DNA from: Forficula auricularia
Taxonomy: Eukaryota > Arthropoda > Insecta > Dermaptera > Forficulidae
Length of the DNA: 64,000 nucleotides
Assembly: GCA_024734495.1 (NCBI GenBank)
Contig: JALMQS010000102.1
Location: 9,145,894-9,209,893, forward strand
Direction of reading: 5' to 3'
Position 1 is the first letter of the stretch. Every line of letters starts with the position of its first letter. Below the pieces are notes generated by a model. That model ran no database searches. It had not been told where the DNA came from and saw only the letters and a program-made list of their open reading frames with translations. The translations under genes and the position numbers were made by a program. Shown here one piece after another: positions 21,440 through 32,060 of this stretch.

Positions 21440-22200
21440 ACCCGGAGTGAGAATGTCATTCCCATCGCGATTTGACATAACACAGGGGGCATGAATTTAG
21501 AATCGCTTCTATCTGACATAGGAGGGTCGTTAACTCTTCATAAAATTATTTATAATTTTCTATTTTATATAAGTGAACAGCGGATTTCACTGCGGCACTA
21601 GACCGCTAAAATGTGGGGCGTAGAGATTGGATCAAATATCCATTCTACTTGTAAATTTGCCAGATACTCAGCTGAAGAAGGTTCAAGCTGGACTATCGAC
21701 TTTAAATCCTTCTTGAGCTGAGCATTAGCTTACATAAAGGTTCTACCGCAATCAGAAAAATCGAATGAGGAAGGCCTCTCCTAGCTATGAATCTTTTTAA
21801 AAGAAGCGATAAAATTTTTCACTAGTTAAATTGCTTACGCTCTAAATGGATTGCCTTTGTAGCATGACATACTAACACTAGAGCATAGGATTTTTCAATG
21901 AAATTTTTCTCCTACCTATTCTTACAAAAAAAGGGCCCCGCGTAATCCACGGAACAGTTTAAATGGGCGACTAGGAGTTACTCTTGTTATTGGTAAGGGG
22001 GCCATCTGCTACTTAGCACATCTGGGATTCCCCTTAAAACACGTTAGGCACTTGTAGATAACCTTTTTAACTAACCTAGTTAATCTAGGTATGTAATACC
22101 TCGTTCTGATAAAATTAATCAAAAACCTCATTCCAGCATGGAAATATAATTCATGATAATATTTAATTAAATTAAATGTAAAAGTATTTTGATAATCCAA
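21440..22200 (-). pseudogene. BEL/Pao integrase (zinc-binding and core domains), broken
   Basis: 22200-22009 holds the HHCC zinc-binding part: H-x4-H in HELYFHAGMRF and C-x2-C in YKCLTCFK. Downstream, in shifting frames, come VTPSRPF, SVDYAGPFF (first catalytic Asp), LVLVCHATKAIHLE, SDCGRTF (second Asp) and VEWIFDPISTPHF. Where relatives have GLWEAAVKSA, this copy reads GLVPQ then a stop, with AAVKSAVHLYK in the next frame. A deletion of about 6-7 bp near 21600 has therefore removed the Trp-Glu pair, and with it the catalytic Glu. Several single-base shifts and stops are present. The enzyme would have inserted the element cDNA. This copy cannot. Confidence 0.8.
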
Positions 22201-22479
22201 AATGATTGGATATTTCTCAATTTGCTTATTTTTTAATAAGGATAACCTGTCATTTGCTCTGATTATTCCCTTTGAATCTAAAAAAAGGATTTAAACCCAT
22301 TAGTCCATGAGACCATTTTAACTTCCTTATGTTCTTCCTGACTCTTAATTTCTTGGGGAAGGTTTCTCGTTGGGCGCCAAAGTTTTCACGCAAATCAACG
22401 ATGCTTGCCTCAACTCAAAGCAGATAAGGGTTGACTAAATTTTATTGAAATCTTTTCTTTCTCTTATTTAGACAACCAT

Positions 22480-23088
22480 CTTAGCATAGTAATACTACTC
22501 TTATTAATTTTAAGTGGGAGGAAAACGAATTAATCAAGGTAAACCCTATGCGTTGGCTTACTTCTGTCAAGCATACTCTCTCCCCAAACAATCCTGCCTT
22601 TGAATGTCGGATAGAGGGGGAGGTGGAGAAAATAGTAAATTCCCTCCAGGACCCTTCCACCATTCTTCACAATCAATTAAATCTATTAAATAAACTCCCC
22701 TTGATGCCATATCCGCTAGATTCGAATTGGATTGAACATATTGCCACGAAGCTTCCGGTAAATTCTCCTGAATCTTCGCTATTCAGTTGTAAACAAAAAG
22801 TTTGCCCTAAACGGCTCTGATTTAATCCAATTCAACGCTATCATAGAATCAGTTAGACAAATGATTCCTTTTAATGGCACCTCAATCGAGGCATTAAAAA
22901 ATTTAAAAACTCAACTGAGCAACAACGCTCCTGCTAATTCAAGGCGCGGTAAACTCACTACTTTTAATGGAGCTACCCTCGTCCTGGAGCCTAGCAACCA
23001 ACCTTCGCTTAATTGCAAGGTTTTTGCAAAAGTTCCTCTGACCAAGTACGCGACCCCTGCGTACGCTCGTTCACTTGCATCATAGTAG
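22480..23088 (-). pseudogene. BEL/Pao RNase H and linker region, broken
   Basis: From 23085 downwards the minus strand reads DASERAYAGVAYLV, then SRTRVAPLKVVSLPRLELAG, the conserved RNase H core region of BEL/Pao Pol. After shifts it gives WQYVQSNSNLADMASRG and WWKGPGG (about 22770-22640), and then FSSHLKLIRVVLLC (about 22530-22484), the helical linker before integrase. The domain degrades RNA in the RNA-DNA hybrid during reverse transcription. At least three frame changes are needed to read through. Plus-strand frames 22548-22820 and 22861-23085 are shadows. Confidence 0.75.
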
Positions 23089-23436
23089 CCTAAGAAGAAA
23101 GAAGATTCTTTAAAATCTTACTACCTATAAATCTTGAAATGTAAAGTTTTCAAAGTCTTCTTGTCAATGTATCCAAGTCAAATTAACTCTGTCACTGACA
23201 GGTTGGTCCCAGGTTATTTTCCTTACACGAATTGCTGGAAAATGATTTTAAATTTTATAAGAACGGGTCCCATAAAACCCAAAGGGTCAAAGTTTTAGCT
23301 AGCTCACTTAAGAGTTTTCTTTTAGTGAGAGAAACCATTATATTCGGAATATAAGAAATTTGAAAACTGTCTAATTTTGTATTCCAAATGAGACCCCTAA
23401 AGTGTTCATAACAGGGTTTTCCGCAATTATTTTGGA

Positions 23437-24311
23437 CTAGTTACCCTCGTCCTTGACTAAATTAGTTATTTTTACATTGTTAGATGCCCATTTATCTGTT
23501 AAAAACCCACCTAATTTCAATAATTCCTTTACCTCGAGAATAATTGTTTCGGCTTCCTTTATAGAATGCACTGAAATAAAACCGTCGTCCATATAAAGAC
23601 AATTATTTAACACCCTTTGTGCTGTCGGAAATTTAAACCCGTCCACACTAGCTAGCTCCTTAAGAACTCTCAAAGCCAAGAAAGGGGACGACTTCAAACC
23701 AAATGGCAAAGTTTTTAGTCTAAAAGTCTGAACTGGATCAAGGTTCAAACCTCCAGACAAACCTTAAAAAATCTCTATCTCCTTCATTTATAAATATCAT
23801 ACTGTACATTTTTTAAGATCAAATGTAAAAGCAATAGGTCCATTCTAAATCTAGTTAGTAGGGACCTTATATCGCTCTGTAATGGACGACCTGTCATTAG
23901 AATGTGATTGAGACTAATACCGTTGTCGGATTTAGCCGAACCATCAAAAACTATTCTCATTTTAGTTGACAGACTCTGTTCACGTATCACTGCGTGATGA
24001 GGTAAATAATAGCAGTGTCTATCAACTACTGAATTAGGAACAATTTCTGCGAAATCTAACTTTAGCAAGTCCCTTATACTATTGGAATATTGTAATTTAA
24101 ATTCCGCATTCATTTCAAATTTCTTTTCCAAGAAAGAAAGCGTTTTCAACGCACCTTGTCGCGATTCTCCCAGTAAGGTGTGAGGTTCCTTATATGGAAG
24201 AGCAACAGAAAACCTTCCTGAAGGTAATCGAAAATAATTATTTTTGAAATGCCTTTCGCATTGATCGTATTTAACTGGGTCCACTTCAGTGGGGTGATCT
24301 AAGCTCCACAA
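23437..24311 (-). pseudogene. BEL/Pao reverse transcriptase, broken
   Basis: 24311-23784 encodes the N-terminal part: RFSVALPYKEPHTLLGESR, CYYLPHHAVIREQSLSTKMR and IVFDGSAKSDNGISLNHILM, closely matching the BEL/Pao RT entry region. The frame is lost at about 23784 and recovered at 23760-23437, where LPFGLKSSPF and LYMDDGF (residues 55-61 of that frame) give the catalytic YxDD box. The segment between, which should hold the first catalytic Asp (A motif), is damaged: after RFRMDLLLLHLILK the reading shifts to 'KNVQYDIYK'. The shifts are small indels, several at homopolymers, so either decay or consensus error could be the cause. Confidence 0.88.
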
Positions 24312-24387
24312 TTTTTTCGATATTCCAATGTTACAAAAGACTTCATTCTACTAACAGAATTGTCCTTTAAAGTTAAAGGGCAATTCC

Positions 24388-24900
24388 CTAATAAAATCCA
24401 TCCCAATACGCTTTCAATAGCGATTGGAGATTTTTCATCACCTTTCCGAACTCCGCCCCCTTAATATCTGCGCCACCGTTGAATCCCAACAGCATGTCCA
24501 CTGTTCCACCCTCGTGCAAACCTGGATCAGCCAATTGTAAATCCCTTAAATGGGGGAACGAATTTATATCAAAATAAAATGTATCTAAATCATCACAAAT
24601 TTTATTAACTGTAAAATGGACAATCAATTTCTACATTTGTAGATTTCAGGGGAAATCTTTACTTTTACTGAACCAGTAACACTTGAAACCAAACTAGAAC
24701 CCAAGCCATAAACAGGAATATCATTTTGTTTTATTACCTTCAATTGAAGTTTTGAAGCCAGTGAATTCGTTATAAATTACTTTGACTGGCTGTGTCTATT
24801 AAACATCTAGCTGTAATCATTTCATTGGCAGTCGGCACTTGGACGATCGCTGTGCCGAAAAGAACTCGGCTTAACCCTCTGTGAAGATTAGTGCTATATG
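24388..24900 (-). pseudogene. BEL/Pao aspartic protease region, broken
   Basis: 24627-24388 reads FPHLRDLQLADPGLHEGGTVDMLLG, matching the 'hpxLxxLxLADPxF...DxLLG' region that follows the protease in BEL/Pao polyproteins. Upstream (24640-24880), in other frames, pieces such as LFGTAIVQVP and ARCLIDTASQ can be read; these fit the protease start (LLxTAxV) and an Asp-containing active-site segment 'LIDT'. The protease would process Gag-Pol. Multiple shifts separate the pieces. Confidence 0.65.
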
Positions 24901-25075
24901 TTTTTTCGGGTGTGTCTGAAACATTTACATTTCATTTGAAACATTTACATTTTCATTTGAAACATTTTACATTTTTCATTTTGAAACATTTAAATTTTTG
25001 ATCAATTGCATTTTAACAGTACTAGAAGTAGCAGTTTTAATATTTTTTAAAATAATTATCTAATTGCATCTTGGA

Positions 25076-25170
25076 TGCATGTAATAATGGATTATGAAAA
25101 TGACCACAATGACATTTAATAGCCTTACAAGATAAAAAATCATGGTTTGGCTTTAAGCAAACCTTGCATA
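25076..25170 (-). pseudogene. BEL/Pao Gag zinc-knuckle region
   Basis: Minus strand reads LCKVCLKPNHDFLSCKAIKC then HCGHFHNPLLH. The C-x2-C-x5-H-x4-C spacing and the following C-H-C-x4-H block are the double nucleocapsid zinc-finger arrangement of BEL/Pao Gag, which binds the genomic RNA. It lies between the Gag body and the protease, as expected. Confidence 0.75.
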
Positions 25171-25701
25171 ATTTTCTTTTAAATATAAAATTCATTTTAT
25201 CATTAAAGCTCAATTTTTAAAATTAAAACAAAGTTTCAGACAATGGTTTGTCCGATTACACCAAAAACATTTAATTGAATTGTTTTTCACCGTAGTAAGA
25301 AAATTCTTGATCTTCATATTTTTATTTTAAAATAGTCGGATGTAACTTGCTGTCCGAACTATCATGTTTAATGAGACCTTCGTCTGCATTCCAGGATCGA
25401 ATTTGTTTTTCTAAAAAATCAAAAGTGAAGAAACAGAAGGTACAGCTTCTGTATTTAATGTCAAATAAAACTGTTGTATAAATTTTGAGGTAAACTTCTT
25501 ATAAGAATTCGCACAAAAAATTCATCATTTCCTGGCGTAGTCCTTTTTCACATTCTTCAATACTGAATATAGATTTCTAAAATGATCATACATGTTGTTT
25601 AAGCTTTCCTTGATATTGTTTTAATCTTCAGGAAATCAATAATTTATCAATTGTTTGGAAAATTATTTGCCTTTCTGACTCATAATAATCCTTTAAAATT
25701 T

Positions 25702-26275
25702 TCAAAGCAATTTCGTAATTGCTTTCACAATGCCTAAACCCTTAATTTTATTAAGTGCAGCACCTTTTATGGAATTTTTTAAATAGATCAATTTTTCAGT
25801 TTTTGATAGGTGCTTTCTTGAATCTATTTGTGCTTTAAATAAATCAAAAAATTCCATCCATTCGACGAAACCGTCTTCAAATATAGGCAATTTTATTATA
25901 GGTACGCTGGAGCTGAATTCTCCTGTAGCACCTGTATTTTTCAATTCAATGAGAGGCTTCATTTCATTTTCCAAATCTTCTTCCTTTTTTACCAACGCCC
26001 TTTGAATCTTCATTAGCGCATCTATGCATGTATTCATAGTTTTCACTAAATCGAAATCTTCATATTTTAAGCTGGTCCTGTGCAGAAAGTTTTTCGAATT
26101 CTTCGCAAATTTCCGCTTGCAATTCAATTTCTTGATCTATTAATGCTTTAGCATTTTGTTTCAATAAATTTAAAACTTTAAAGACTTTAATTCTTCAAGT
26201 TCTTCTGCTTGATTAACGGAACTTTTTTAATCTTTCTGTATTTAATTTAAAAATTCTCACGTTGCGTGAAGCCAT
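25702..26275 (-). pseudogene. BEL/Pao Gag, N-terminal and body, broken
   Basis: The likely start ATG is at 26275 (MASRNVRIFKLNTERLKK), about 230 bp inside the 5' LTR, and the frame stops after about 20 codons. The next open stretch, 26127-25702, carries VPIIKLPIFEDGFVEWMEFF and LSKTEKLIYLKNSIKGAAL, the Gag segment shared by BEL/Pao elements (LPxFxGxxxxWxxFxxxF...LSxxEKxxYLxxxLxGxA). Gag would form the virus-like particle. The 25170-25702 interval should hold the rest of Gag but is broken by stops in all frames. Confidence 0.8.
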
Positions 26276-26489
26276 CTTTTATTTTATATTTTATATATAA
26301 ATAAATTTTTTTATCCAAATTCAATGTTCAAGTTCCATTCAACCAAATTATTTCCTTTTATTATTCTCCAGAAATATATTATATAAATAATTTAAAAATT
26401 CTATAAATAAACCGATCCTATTATTTTTTTATTTTTATTTAATTTTTCAGCTTTTTCCAAAAATTTCACCAACTACTGTTGGCCTCCAT

Positions 26490-26504
26490 CGCTCGAAGGA
26501 CCAT
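26490..26504 (-). other. Candidate primer-binding site of the BEL element
   Basis: Directly inside the 5' LTR on the minus strand: 'atggtccttcgagcg'. The position is right for the tRNA primer site, and BEL-type elements often show TGGT-initial sites here. The tRNA was not matched. Confidence 0.5.
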
Positions 26505-27159
26505 GTATAAAATTAAAGATTTCTCTTTGGTTGTCGCTGGAACCTTATTAGACGCTGAACTGAGTGGACTGTATATTAAGATGCTTATATATTAACAGGA
26601 AGGTTTATTTATATGATTTGTTCTTTTAATAAATTATAAAGCAATAATTTTGTTTTATTTATAATTTAATGAGATGATGGAAATATTTACATATGATGTT
26701 GATGGTTTGCTGATTTTCAATAAGGAAGCTATCATCCAAGTGCGCGAGCTGCTTCTGAAGATAATCCTTTCAATCCTCATTCCATTTATAACCGATTCGA
26801 AATCTGGTTTCAAGGTTTAGTATTATTATAAGAGAAGGCCCAATTGAGTAGATCTCCTATCCCGAGGTTTTAATTATTATTATAAGAGAAGGCACAATTG
26901 GAATCTCCTATCAGTTAACTTGAACGTTAAAGATGGCTGACACTGAAACTAATCTTTTTTCATAGTAACTAATACTTCATGTATCGTTCCTATCCAGGTT
27001 TTCAAACAAGTCTTTTTCAAGCAAGTGTACTTAACCAAGGGTATAATTTGCAACTAACAACGCGGCCTCTGTTTACCATACTAACTCATCCTAGGTCCGC
27101 TAGAGGCATGAGCTTCGCTCTTTTATTAAATACAAAATGTTAAAATTCGAAGTTAAACA
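26505..27159 (-). repeat. BEL/Pao 5' LTR
   Basis: 655 bp, collinear with the 3' LTR. Most differences are one- to three-base indels, for example 'gagaaaggcacaattggga' against 'gagaaggcacaattgga'. The high-coordinate end is directly followed by the tandem unit that starts at about 27161. Confidence 0.85.
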
Positions 27160-27160
27160 A

Positions 27161-27850
27161 TATGTTTACTAGAGGTGATCACAAGAAATCGAAATTTCAA
27201 TTTTTTCGGTGCGGACCTCTATAAGTTGCTAATTGGCTAAAAGATGAGATTGGCAAGTTTCAGCTTAATTGGATATCGGTTATCCGTGCGTCAACGAGGT
27301 TGAAGCGCAATTTTTTGTATAAAATTTCCGTTTTTCCTTCATAAAATCGAAACCCTCATCTAGAAACTTGATTCGTATCTCATTCTCTAGGAAATTTCGT
27401 TGACTTGAACTTTTACATGGACCACTTTTTGTTACACGTTTTAGATTTTTAGATATTTTAAACATTTTCCATGTGAGGAAATTACATTTCTAATTGAAAA
27501 AAAAAGCAGAAAATCGATTCCTACATATGTTTACTAGGGTGATCACAAGAAATCGAAATTTCGAATTTTTCCGGTGCGGACCTCTATAAGTTGCTAATTA
27601 GCTAAAAGATGAGATTGGCAAAGTTTCAGCTTAATTGGATATCGGTTATCCGTGCCTCAACGAGGTTGAAGTGCAATTTTTTGTATAAAATTTCCGTTTT
27701 TCCTTCATAAAATGAAAACCACTCATCCTAGAAACTTGATTCGTATCTCATTCTCTAGGCAATTTCGTTGACTTGAACTTTTACATGGACCACTTTTTGT
27801 TACACGTTTTAGATTTTTAGATATTCAGCATTTTCCATGTGAGGACATGA
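27161..27850 (+). repeat. Two tandem copies of a 320-bp unit, period 364
   Basis: 'atgtttacta' plus 'ggtgatcacaagaaatcg' starts units at about 27162 and 27526, and both run to 'cattttccatgtgagga' (27478, 27844). Copies are highly similar, with the same single-base differences in homopolymers seen in the LTRs. The first unit abuts the LTR, so the BEL element inserted at or within its edge. The 61-codon minus frame at 27280-27465 is inside it and is not a gene. Confidence 0.8.
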
Positions 27851-28371
27851 TCCGAATCCTCAAAAGTGACCTTCTAAGCAAATGCCTAAAAACATAGCAA
27901 CATTCAATTACATCTGCTTTCCAGATTTTTATTTTTTTTTATTCTTTTTGTACAATAAAAAGGGATTAGTTAAAAGTTTTATCAAAAGTAAATGTTGCAA
28001 AATCTAAATTGAAAATGAAGGAATTACGAGAAAAGAAGAACAAAGAAGGTATAAAAATGAGGAACAATGTATAATTGGATTTTATTATTTGAATTTGTGT
28101 TATAAAAAAGAAAGTCTTATAAAGGAAGAAATAATTATTATTTACAATTAACAGATTAAGGTTGTAATGGCTTAGATAAGGTGGCTTTTGAAGAGTCAGG
28201 AAATTTTTTTCTACATTCAACCTGTGTCATTGACAACTTTAAAACAGTTCATTAATTTTTTTGCGCGTGTATGGAAACTTGAAAGTATGTTAATTTTTTA
28301 AAACTAATTAAAATTAACTTCTTGATGTAGGTATGTATTAGAGTTTTTGAATTATAAAAGAAAAAAGATCT
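27851..28371. other. No gene seen
   Basis: The minus 84-codon frame 27966-28220 is Phe/Leu/Tyr-rich and reads like translated A-rich DNA. No motif or repeat end found. Confidence 0.4.
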
Positions 28372-28480
28372 TTTAAAAAATCCACCTTCTGCGTGCCTGG
28401 TTGCGTAAGTAAAGGGGCGGACATACTGTGGGACAATTTTGTAAGATTATGGAGCATCAAAACAAACAAACAAATAAATA
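28372..28480 (+). pseudogene. Possible THAP-type zinc-finger fragment
   Basis: The plus frame reads KKSTFCVPGCVSKG, then ADILWDNFVRLWSIKTNK to a stop. FCVPGC is the typical opening of the C2CH THAP DNA-binding domain found in P-element-type transposases and host regulators, and a Trp follows at plausible distance. The His and later Cys ligands cannot be identified, and no ATG or splice acceptor is clear. GTAAGT falls directly after the second Cys codon, so the block could also end in an intron. It is too short to be certain. Confidence 0.3.
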
Positions 28481-28594
28481 GATAATATCTTGTTCCATAG
28501 AATTTATTTTAAAAGACCTACTTAAATGCACCATATTAGTGGATGCGTTGCGGAGATTTTTTTTATCGGTAATTTAATTTGGAATCTGTCTTAA

Positions 28595-29066
28595 TCTATA
28601 TATATATATATAAAATTAAGGTTTTGTCTGTACATTGCTCCAAATCACGCCAAATTTTGGTTGCACACGTTTCAAGCAAAGTTATGAACGAAAACAACCT
28701 CAACAAAATTCCTGTCTGTATGTCTGTTTGCATGGTTTCCGCGAAAAGTGGCTCACGATTCATGTAAAAACGGCTGAAGGGATTATTATGAAATTTCATA
28801 TTTGGACCAGATGTCTTCTAACTTAAGTTTATAGCTATATAACTTTTTGATATTTGACCCCAAAAGGAGGTTTGGGGAGGGGTGAAAATTATCAAATAAC
28901 TCCTAAGCTATTAACTCTACGGCAAATTATATTATGAGAAAAGTTGTAGGGGATGTGATTTCTGACAACTTTTATTTAAAAAAATTCCCCCAAAAAACCA
29001 CCCAAAAATGAGGGGAGGTGGTTGAAAAAATGTAAATTTTTGCCCGAAGGCGGGCCTTGCAGCTAG
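28595..29066 (+). mobile_element. Non-autonomous Helitron-like element, complete
   Basis: Starts TC (TCTATATATAT) after an A and ends CTAG before a T, the 5'-TC / CTRR-3' ends and A|T insertion site of Helitrons. A hairpin GCCCG-AAGG-CGGGC lies 7 bases before the CTAG. Inside is 'cggctgaagggattattatg', shared with the copy at 63365. No Rep-helicase coding. The short frames on both strands here are not genes. Confidence 0.75.
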
Positions 29067-29467
29067 TTTTTTTATAAAAATATCCGAGCCCTCATGGAAT
29101 ACTCATACACTCTTTTAAATAAAGGAATACTCTGGCTTTTCTTAACTTTAAATTTAATAATTTTAAACTCATAGCGCGTTACTGGAGTCAAAATTAAAAT
29201 TACGAAGATATCCTGTTTAATAGAATTTCAAAAGACGTATTCCCTTGATGGAATGGGCTAATTTTCTTCATCAGCACTGTTTGTGGATGTTTATTTCAAC
29301 TTTGATAATTGAACTATTTGGGCATTAACAAACTCATTCCACATGCCAAATCTAGAGTTTCTAGCTTATATTATGTATAGCTATAAGCCTGTGACAGACT
29401 GACAAAGGAAAAGATTACGTTTGTAACATTTTGGTACGGAACGATAAATAGAATATTTAAATATAAT
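29067..29467. other. No gene; weak CTGATGA trace on the minus strand near 29268
   Basis: Minus strand has 'gctgatgaagaaaa' and further on 'gggaatacgtc', vaguely like the hammerhead-like family but without a proper stem II or GAAA. Otherwise plain non-coding DNA. Confidence 0.25.
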
Positions 29468-29469
29468 TA

Positions 29470-29757
29470 CAGGTAACCCTTGTACATATAACACGGATGT
29501 TAGGTTCCATAGAAATTACGCGTTATATAAAATTGCGTGATATAAGACTCTGATCACAAAGATATGCCAACAATACATTGAAAACTAACACCAAACACGG
29601 TCAGTGATTAAAATCATATCAAAACAAGTTTAGCATAGTCTCAAATAAAATTTGTTTAATTTAATTAATATATTAAATGAAAAGATAAAATAATTTCAAG
29701 GGCGCTTTATATCAAAACTGCGTTCTATAAAGTCCCATAATATACGAGGGTTACCTT
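29470..29757. mobile_element. Pogo/Tigger-like MITE, TA target
   Basis: The left end CAGGTAACCCTTGTA matches the inverted right end AAGGTAACCCTCGTA. TA lies on both sides (29468-29469, 29758-29759). Internal 'acgcgttatataaaattgcg' is near-palindromic. 288 bp, no coding capacity. Style is close to 273-1039. Confidence 0.65.
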
Positions 29758-29759
29758 TA

Positions 29760-30646
29760 CCTATAAATGAAACGAAGTGAGAAATGAAATTAATTATATC
29801 TTGTGATTATCTCAAGTAAAATATTTTTAACTAGAAAAAATGATCAAATCTCATTGAGATATTAATTCAAGTCATTTTAAAAATATGATATAATGATTAA
29901 TTTTTTTTTAGAATATTCCAAGGTATTTACAACATTTTTTGTTTTGTTTAAATACCAGTGACTGAATATGAACAATATTCTAGTTGAAAATAAAAATCGA
30001 GTCTTAAATTTTATATCCACCTAGGGCCTTAGCATCCTTATTGAAATTTTTTAAAGTTATATTATAAGGTTTGGCTAGTAAATGATTTTGAAAAGATGTG
30101 AAATTAAGATAAAATATAATTGGAAAGTATTTATTCATGAATCAAGATCGTTATTTTTAATAATTATAGATTTATTCATGCAACGTCATGGAAATTGTGT
30201 CGATAAAAATTACTATTATTATTAAAATAGTTACTTTTCTAAAATTTCTCATGATTTGTCTAAAAAATTGTCTTTTTAATTTAAGAGAAATTACTGCAAA
30301 AAATAAAATAAGTTTTAACCATTCGGTCGAATCCTAAGGGAATTTTTTTTAAATTTTATATATTTGTGTTTATGTGTGTGCGACTGTTTGTAAATTGGCT
30401 TAGGAGTCAGATTATAGCCGGTCAGGTTCTAGTGAACTTCTTATAAATTAACAAGTCTGCAGTCTCAGGATTTTTTTTTTAATAATAGATTATATTAAGT
30501 GTATTATTTATATTTTCCCAAGGAAATTACCAATTAAGAATATATGAATTATTTAAAATAGTTTTTTAATGACTCAGACTTTTTTTATATGACATTTCGA
30601 CCCTTAATTCTGGAACTTTTAAGTGTTGACAAAAGTAACTAGAACC
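29760..30646. other. No gene seen
   Basis: AT-rich, stops in all frames. A phrase near 30395 ('ttaggagtcagattatagcc') is unique in this window. Confidence 0.4.
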
Positions 30647-30654
30647 ACTTAAAC

Positions 30655-31485
30655 CAGGGGTTCTTAACCTTTTATTAGTCACGGCCCCCTTAAAATCCGA
30701 AAGTATATTCGCGGCCCCTTTAAAATACTAAAATATCTTCGCGGCCAGTACCCCGCACCATTATTTATTTTTTTTTTTTTTTTATTTATTTATTTATTTA
30801 TTTATTTGGCTCAGTTTACATACACAGTTTACATATATATTAATACATATTGAACATTAACAATATTTATCAATTAAAATTTGAATCAAAATTCAAATCA
30901 TGAACACAACTATATGTGTTATATTAAAATGAAATAAAATAAAATTTAACCCTCTGTAAGATTAATCTTGAGTCGATTAGATAACATACTCTTAAATACT
31001 CGTACAAAAAAAAAACTCTCAAATGTATACCTATAACAATAATTCATAAATAAATAAAAGAGCAGAACTTAACATAACATTTATATATGTATATTTTTTA
31101 ACGTTTTTTAATGAACAAATAATGCTTTATCAGATTGTCAGTAATAACATATTTCTTGAAAAATAGGTATATTTGCAAAAGTATATTTGCTATAGTATAA
31201 AAATTGCAAACCTAGACTTATAAAAAATATTTACACGGTTTTATTAAATTTTGTAATTTTGTCTCTCTTTCTGTTTGGGTCAAATTCACCTAACGCTCAA
31301 CGTTTTCATTTTAAGAATATTGAGATGTCATTAAATTCATCTGTCACTTACATATGTATCATTTATAAAAACTATTAACATATTTTTTCTTATTTAATTT
31401 TTTATTGGTATAAAAACTTAAAAAATTCTAATATTTTCGCGGCCCCCCTACATACTTTCCGAGGCCCCCCTGTTAAGAATCGCTA
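30655..31485. mobile_element. hAT-superfamily MITE with perfect 8-bp TSD
   Basis: Left end CAGGGGTTCTTAAC and inverted right end TAGCGATTCTTAAC agree at 11 of 14. ACTTAAAC is duplicated exactly at 30647-30654 and 31486-31493, the 8-bp length diagnostic of hAT transposition. Sub-terminal 'cgcggcccc' repeats occur at both ends. A T run and (TTTA)n lie at about 30770-30807. No transposase. Confidence 0.88.
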
Positions 31486-31669
31486 ACTTAAACTACACAT
31501 AAGATCCCTTGGAAGTAGCATGCTCTTCGACTTCCCTATAATTTAAAATTTTCAAATTTTTGGTCCAGAAATCATCTTATCAAATAATATATTTTGACTC
31601 TACTCAAGTCATTTGAAAGCTTTATTGGGATAAAATTTCTGTTTTATGTTTAAAGCCTAAAGAATTTCG

Positions 31670-32048
31670 TAATTTTTAAGGATTTAGGTGTCGGTTCTAG
31701 GTGAAACATTATAAATAACTTATGAGGAGAATTTTCTAGGTTAGGTTTCACAAAAAGGAAATATTAAAACAAATGTATGTTTATTTGAGTTTGATTCACT
31801 CGATATATATTTCGGGTTACTAGCCCATCTTCAGGAGTTCAAATAAAAACTGAATACAAGTTGTAAAAACGTTTTTAATTTTACATGTTAAACGTTTTTA
31901 CAACTTGTATTCAGTTTTTATTTGAACTCCTGAAGATGGGCTAGTATCCCGAAATATATATCGAGTGAATCAAACTCAAATAAACATACATTAGTTTTAA
32001 TATTTCCTTTTTGTGAAACCTAACCTAGAAAATTCTCCTCATAAGTTA
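31670..32048. mobile_element. Palindromic insertion with two hammerhead-like motifs, 12-bp TSD
   Basis: TAAAGAATTTCG at 31658-31669 and 32049-32060 flanks a 379-bp insert. Apart from about 50 bases at its left, the insert is one long palindrome (about 31718-32046) around 'tttttaattttacatgttaaa'. Arms carry 'ctaggttaggtttcacaaaa' and the motif CTGAAGATGGG in both orientations. The asymmetric extra end recurs in the insertions at 6838 and 46429. Confidence 0.7.
31930..31966 (+). ncRNA. Hammerhead-like motif with palindromic stem III
   Basis: CTGAAGA (31930-31936), extra T, stem II GGG/CCC (31938-31940, 31948-31950), GAAA (31951-31954), then TATATAT and C. The bases from the last A of GAAA form ATATATAT, which is self-complementary, followed by C as the cleavage-site base. 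GAGT downstream pairs with ACTC before the core as a 4-bp stem I. The mirror copy lies on the minus strand at about 31801-31836. Confidence 0.4.
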
Positions 32049-32060
32049 TAAAGAATTTCG

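Larger units (their letters stand above)
20251..27159 (-). mobile_element. BEL/Pao LTR retrotransposon, near full length, decayed
   Basis: Two 655-bp direct repeats bound a 5.6-kb interior that encodes, in minus-strand order, Gag, zinc knuckle, protease, reverse transcriptase, RNase H, integrase and the BEL-type C-terminal domain, all broken by frameshifts and stops. LTRs start TGTTTAA on the minus strand. Next to the 5' LTR lies 'tggtccttcgagc', in the place of the primer-binding site. Next to the 3' LTR lies 'gggccggagta', in the place of the polypurine tract. No target duplication is visible: flanks are 'ggagc' and 'atatg'. The element cannot encode its own proteins. LTR differences are dominated by short indels, often in homopolymers. 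Confidence 0.9.

Noticed and set aside
28579..28826. Overlapping 62-67 codon frames, and the same set at 63340-63611
   Set aside because: They occur in both copies of a Helitron-like element on both strands; no frame is preferentially conserved.
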